Shown: positions 60,642 through 64,000 of the stretch, one piece after another | Numbering within the stretch: the stretch's first letter is position 1 | Layout: each line of letters opens with the position of its first letter | DNA from: JBGTFE01 sp041747435 | Lineage (GTDB): Bacteria; Acidobacteriota; Blastocatellia; Pyrinomonadales; Pyrinomonadaceae | DNA length: 64,000 nucleotides | Direction: 5' to 3' | NCBI GenBank assembly: GCA_041747435.1 | Contig: JBGTFE010000117.1 | Location: 62,001 to 126,000, forward strand | The notes under the pieces: model-generated | Told to the model about the DNA's origin: nothing | Seen by the model: the letters and a program-made list of their open reading frames with translations, nothing else | Databases searched by the model: none | Made by a program: the position numbers and the translations under genes

Positions 60642-62648
60642 TTAACTGAGCAATTCTTTAAATTCATCCTCATTCAAAACTGTCACACCAAAGGTTTTCG
60701 CTTTCGTCAACTTCGATCCTGCATCTTCACCCGCGACGACAAAATCGGTTTTTTTGCTGACCGAAGACGAAACGCGACCGCCGCGCTGCTCGATAAGATT
60801 CGCGGCTTCGTCGCGCGTGAATTGTTCCAATTTGCCTGTCAAAACAAAAGTTTTTCCGACGAAATTTTCGTCAAAATTCGCCGCCGCGTCGCCGCCGAGC
60901 TCGGTTTTTACACCGACGGCTTTTAATCTCTCAACAATTTCTACGTTGTTTGGGTCGCCGAACCAATTAAATACGCTTTCGGCGACAGCCAAACCGATCT
61001 CGTGGATCGCGTCGAGATCTTCGACCGACGCTTCCGCCAGTTTATCGATCGAACGATAATGATTTGCAAGAATTTTCGCGTAGCGTTCGCCGACGTGGCG
61101 AATATCGATTCCGTAAAGAAGTCTCTGCAAACCGCGCGTTTTTGAAGCTTCAATTTGCTCCACTAAATTCGACGCGCTTTTTTCCGCCATTCGTTCGAGT
61201 TCAGCGATCTGCTCGAGGGTCAGATCATAAATATCGGCGACGTTTTTGACGATTCCGAGGTCGACGAGCTTATCGATCAAAACCCAGCCGAGCCCTTCGA
61301 TGTCCATCGCCTTCCGCATCGCAAAATATCCGATGCGCGCCTTTACTTTTGCCGGGCAAACGGGATTTGTGCAGCGGCGGACGGCTTCGCCCGGCGGTCG
61401 AACGGCGTCAAAACCGCAAACCGGACAAATTGTCGGGAATTCATATTCGCGTTCGGTTCCATCGCGGCGAGATTCGATCACCTGCAAAACCTGCGGAATG
61501 ATTTCGCCTGATTTCTCGATCAAAACATGATCGCCAAGTTTGATATTCAATCTTTTTATTTCGTCCTCGTTGTGCAAAGACGCGCGCGAAACGGTCGTTC
61601 CGGCAAGCAAAACCGGTTCGAGATTTGCGACCGGCGTGAGCGCTCCGGTGCGCCCGACCTGCACGTGAATGTCGTTGAGGCGCGTCGTCGCCTGCATCGC
61701 GGGATATTTGTAGGCGATCGCCCAGCGCGGTGCTTTGGTCGTCGCGCCAAATTCTTCCTGAAGCTGCGTCTGGTTAACTTTTACGACGACGCCGTCGATG
61801 TCGTAGTCGAGCGAATCGCGAACGGACAGCATTTTTTCAACAAATTCAGCAAGCTCGTCAAAATTTTTGCAAAGCGCGCGGTGCGGATTTACATGAAAAC
61901 CTTTTGCAGCAAGCCAATCAAAAATTTCCCAGTGCGTCGCGAACATCTTTTGGGTTCCGCGCAAAAGATCGTAAGGAAACATATCCAATTTTCGAGTCGC
62001 AACAATGCTCGAATCGAGCTGGCGCAGCGTTCCCGACGCAAAATTGCGCGGATTTGCGTAAGTTTTTTCGCCCTGCATTTCGAGCTCGGCGTTGATCTTT
62101 TCAAAAACGGAACGCGGCATAAAAACTTCGCCGCGAACTTCGGCTTTTTCCGGAAAATCGCCTTTTAGACGAAGCGGAATTGTTCGAATTGTTTTGACGT
62201 TGCTGTACACGTCGTCGCCGACCGAGCCGTCGCCGCGCGTTGCCCCCGCGATCAAAACGCCGTTTTCGTAATGAAGCGCAACGCTCAAGCCGTCAATTTT
62301 TAATTCCGCGACGTAATCAAAATCACGTCCGTCTGCCAACTTCTGAGATCTTTCGTCAAACGCTTTCAGATCTTCGAGATCGTAGGAATTATCGAGCGAC
62401 ATCAGCGGAACGCTGTGAACAAAAGACTTAAAGCTTTCCGCGCGTCCGCCGACACGCTGCGTCGGAGAATCGGGCGTGATAAGCTCCGGATTTTCTTCTT
62501 CCAGCGTTTTCAGCCGCGCGATCAAAGCGTCAAATTCCGCATCGGCAATTTCCGGCTCGTCGTTTTGATAATAAAGCTCGTTGTGCCGTTCGATCTCGGC
62601 GCGAAGCTTTTGGATTTCGGTTTCGATATTTTGTTCAGGATTTGTCAT
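60642..62648 (-). CDS. ligA: NAD-dependent DNA ligase
   Basis: 668 aa, full length. N-terminal Ia domain (HNELYYQNDEPEIADAEFD), adenylation domain with catalytic K117 in ELKIDGLSV, OB fold, a zinc finger (CPVCG ... CTNPVCP), helix-hairpin-helix motifs (GIDIRHVGERYAKILANH) and a C-terminal BRCT domain (KTFVLTGKLEQFTRDEA). Essential replication and repair ligase. Its ATG overlaps the TGA of the upstream MazF-type gene by 4 bp, so it may be translated from the toxin-antitoxin transcript. Confidence 0.97.
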   Translation of the reverse strand: MTNPEQNIETEIQKLRAEIERHNELYYQNDEPEIADAEFDALIARLKTLEEENPELITPDSPTQRVGGRAESFKSFVHSVPLMSLDNSYDLEDLKAFDERSQKLADGRDFDYVAELKIDGLSVALHYENGVLIAGATRGDGSVGDDVYSNVKTIRTIPLRLKGDFPEKAEVRGEVFMPRSVFEKINAELEMQGEKTYANPRNFASGTLRQLDSSIVATRKLDMFPYDLLRGTQKMFATHWEIFDWLAAKGFHVNPHRALCKNFDELAEFVEKMLSVRDSLDYDIDGVVVKVNQTQLQEEFGATTKAPRWAIAYKYPAMQATTRLNDIHVQVGRTGALTPVANLEPVLLAGTTVSRASLHNEDEIKRLNIKLGDHVLIEKSGEIIPQVLQVIESRRDGTEREYEFPTICPVCGFDAVRPPGEAVRRCTNPVCPAKVKARIGYFAMRKAMDIEGLGWVLIDKLVDLGIVKNVADIYDLTLEQIAELERMAEKSASNLVEQIEASKTRGLQRLLYGIDIRHVGERYAKILANHYRSIDKLAEASVEDLDAIHEIGLAVAESVFNWFGDPNNVEIVERLKAVGVKTELGGDAAANFDENFVGKTFVLTGKLEQFTRDEAANLIEQRGGRVSSSVSKKTDFVVAGEDAGSKLTKAKTFGVTVLNEDEFKELLS

Positions 62649-62989
62649 AAAAACAAAACGAGACGCAAGCCGTTATCGATCTGTTCCATTTTTTTATCGG
62701 AAATGGTGCTGACGTAGTCACGGAGAACACTGTCATCAACCGTAAAAAGTTGAGAAACATTCACCACGGATTCTTTTGGCAGACCGCTTTGGTTAGTAGT
62801 TAGCCGGACGTTTCCCAGAGAGTTGGCTAGTTTGGTATTGGTAGTGATAATAGCTATGACAACCGTATTTATCTGACTTCGATTAAATGTGTCGGACTGA
62901 ATTATAAGGACCGGACGAGGATAGCCCGGACTCGATCCGACCGGTTCCGGCAGGTTTGCCCACCAAATATCTCCGCGTCCAATTACCAT
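62645..62989 (-). CDS. MazF/PemK-type toxin
   Basis: 114 aa. RGDIWWANLPEP, the SPGYPRPVLIIQSDTFN strand-loop, VVIAIITTN, SVVNVSQLFTVDD and the terminal LRLVLFL fit the MazF/PemK endoribonuclease fold, with the catalytic Arg in RPVLIIQ. It overlaps the antitoxin by 7 bp and ligA by 4 bp. Confidence 0.93.
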   Translation of the reverse strand: MVIGRGDIWWANLPEPVGSSPGYPRPVLIIQSDTFNRSQINTVVIAIITTNTKLANSLGNVRLTTNQSGLPKESVVNVSQLFTVDDSVLRDYVSTISDKKMEQIDNGLRLVLFL

Positions 62990-63219
62990 TCGTCTTTTGG
63001 CAAGGAAAGCGCCGCCATTTTCATCATTACCGGATCGATTTCCGCTTTTTCTTTGCTGTAAAATTCATTAAGTTTTGCGGTGATCTCTTCATCGTCAAGC
63101 TCTTCGCCAAGTTTTTTCACGCCCATAGCGAAAATCTGGCTTCGAGAAACTTTTAGTTTTTTCGCCAGCCTTTCGCTTAATTCAAATACTTCATTTGGAA
63201 CTGAAATCGCAGTTTTCAT
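62983..63219 (-). CDS. ribbon-helix-helix antitoxin of the MazF-type toxin
   Basis: 78 aa. The N-terminus MKTAISVPNEVFELSERLAKKLKVSRSQIF is split here as a short strand (KTAISVP) and two helices of a CopG/MazE-like RHH domain; the C-terminal acidic part would wrap the toxin. First gene of the toxin-antitoxin-ligA unit, with a perfect palindrome 9 bp before its ATG. Confidence 0.9.
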   Translation of the reverse strand: MKTAISVPNEVFELSERLAKKLKVSRSQIFAMGVKKLGEELDDEEITAKLNEFYSKEKAEIDPVMMKMAALSLPKDEW

Positions 63220-63228
63220 AAATTAAGA

Positions 63229-63246
63229 GTATAACCATGGTTATAC
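63229..63246. promoter_or_regulatory. 18-bp perfect palindromic operator of the toxin-antitoxin module
   Basis: Half-site GTATAACCA followed by its exact complement, directly upstream of the antitoxin gene. RHH antitoxins repress their own promoters through such sites. It occupies almost the whole 33-bp gap to the Rieske gene. Confidence 0.75.
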
Positions 63247-63252
63247 CAAAAA

Positions 63253-64000
63253 TCAATCCATAAATTCAGCGATCAAGCGGTGAAAATGATGCGTTCCCTG
63301 CTCGCGTGTGGGCGAATATCTGCCGCGTTCGTAAAAGCGCGATCGAATTCCTTTCTGCACCGCTTCGACGACTTTTTGATCTTCCAACTCGACGCGATTC
63401 AGATCGGCGCCCGCGCCTTTTTCGAGTTTTGATTCGTCTGAAACAAAGGTCAGATACGAAACTTTTGTCAGATCGGGTTTCAACGGCTTAACGATGTTCA
63501 CGGACAAACCCCACGGATAAAAATTAAACATCAAATTCGGAAAAATGAAGAAATAAAATGCAGCCGGGAGCGCAGGCAGCTTGCCTGCAGTGAGCGCGGA
63601 GCGCGAAGAATCCAGCGCCGTTTGCAAACTCGAAAATTTAAAGGTTTCCGTCGTGTAGCTGCTAAAATCGATGGCTTCGTTCAAGGATTGATGAACGAAG
63701 GGAATATGAAATCCTTCGAGATAGTTCTCGCAATACAAAGCCCAATGCGCCTTCACCTCATAGTCTCGCGCCGAAGCAAACTGCAAAGTTTCCAAATCGA
63801 TCGCGCGAGTTTTTTCCTTCATCTCGACGAGAAATTCGTCCAGCGGCGCAACCGGAGCAATTGACGCGAACAGGAACTTTGCCCACGTGCCAAACGGAAT
63901 TCTAGGCAAATTATCTTTTTCCGACGGAAAATTTTCCACCGATTCGAATTCCGGCATCGACAGGAATTTTCCGTCAAGCGCAAAACGTCTGCCGTGATAG
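63253..64000 (-). CDS. Rieske-type ring-hydroxylating oxygenase alpha subunit, C-terminal part (5' end outside window)
   Basis: 249 codons visible. The frame enters from the window edge with YHGRRFALDGKF, the second half of the Rieske Cys-His site, so the ATG at 63957 is internal and not the start. The catalytic domain shows the mononuclear iron ligands in CENYLEGFHIPFVH and the family block FPNLMFNFYPWGLSVNIV. Such enzymes add oxygen to aromatic or choline-like substrates. Between these blocks the protein reads SALTAGKLPALP, which is encoded by a class II hairpin repeat inserted in frame (63567-63597). Confidence 0.9.
   Translation of the reverse strand, partial: YHGRRFALDGKFLSMPEFESVENFPSEKDNLPRIPFGTWAKFLFASIAPVAPLDEFLVEMKEKTRAIDLETLQFASARDYEVKAHWALYCENYLEGFHIPFVHQSLNEAIDFSSYTTETFKFSSLQTALDSSRSALTAGKLPALPAAFYFFIFPNLMFNFYPWGLSVNIVKPLKPDLTKVSYLTFVSDESKLEKGAGADLNRVELEDQKVVEAVQKGIRSRFYERGRYSPTREQGTHHFHRLIAEFMD
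63567..63597 (+). repeat. double-hairpin repeat (class II, copy 4) inside a coding region
   Basis: GGAGCGCAGGCA, then GCTTGCCTGC, then AGTGAGCGC: the class II sequence also found at 22247, 28001 and 33418. Here it lies within the oxygenase gene on the other strand without breaking the frame. Confidence 0.88.

Noticed and set aside
61527..62168. 213-aa plus-strand ORF
   Set aside because: Antisense of ligA, which is unmistakable and full length.

Overview
The window looks like a chromosomal piece of a Gram-negative-type environmental bacterium, most likely an acidobacterium of the Blastocatellia/Pyrinomonadales kind. This is inferred from several traits seen together: three secreted proteins ending in six copies of a D-x-DGDG-x-x-D (FG-GAP/VCBS-like) repeat, a winged-helix/TolB-like/TPR regulator, a Bacillus-type three-subunit succinate dehydrogenase, abundant lipoproteins and lytic transglycosylases, and many dispersed intergenic hairpin repeats. 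No rRNA, tRNA, CRISPR array or replication origin was recognised.

Layout. 1-6.6 kb: tail of malate dehydrogenase, a secreted subtilase behind a good sigma-54-type promoter, a GNAT acetyltransferase and a membrane PAS-GGDEF-EAL protein. 6.6-11.6 kb: sdhC-sdhA-small membrane protein-sdhB on the minus strand with a divergent LysR regulator. 11.6-17 kb: two large secreted proteins (M36 metalloprotease and WD40 protein), each with a six-repeat C-terminus. 17-28 kb: HD-GYP, STAS, then GGDEF and AAA-like/HATPase proteins, suggesting linked c-di-GMP and partner-switch signalling. This stretch is interrupted by a TcmP/DUF5131 gene pair, an uncharacterised gene with two decayed partial copies, a 21-bp phased T-tract array and several hairpin repeats. 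28-31 kb: AT-richer hypothetical genes and a decayed ParE-type toxin next to an intact antitoxin. 31-40 kb: oligopeptide ABC transporter operon (two binding lipoproteins, two permeases, two ATPases) behind coaE. 40-48 kb: SGNH-like hydrolase, MazG-like protein, folD, a third six-repeat protein, soluble lytic transglycosylase, and a CusF-SCO1 fusion. 48-52 kb: regulator plus a SnoaL-like gene laid out like a single integron cassette inserted at the 3' end of an amidohydrolase gene. 53-57 kb: second transglycosylase, PIN toxin with a small partner, TPR-retropepsin protein, Ogg2-type glycosylase. 57-64 kb: PBP4-type carboxypeptidase, murJ, ligA coupled to a MazEF-type module with a palindromic operator, and the C-terminal part of a Rieske oxygenase cut by the window end.

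The most unusual signals are: (1) a degenerate ClpA/ClpB-type AAA domain inside a secreted subtilase; (2) a family of double-hairpin repeats with compensatory base changes, one copy of which is read in frame inside the Rieske oxygenase and others of which abut or supply stop codons; (3) an apparent lone integron cassette whose attC supplies the last codons of a chromosomal gene; (4) eleven T-tracts spaced exactly 21 bp apart; (5) repeated loss of all but the C-terminal part of one uncharacterised gene family. All family names are from recognition of motifs by eye; no database search was run.
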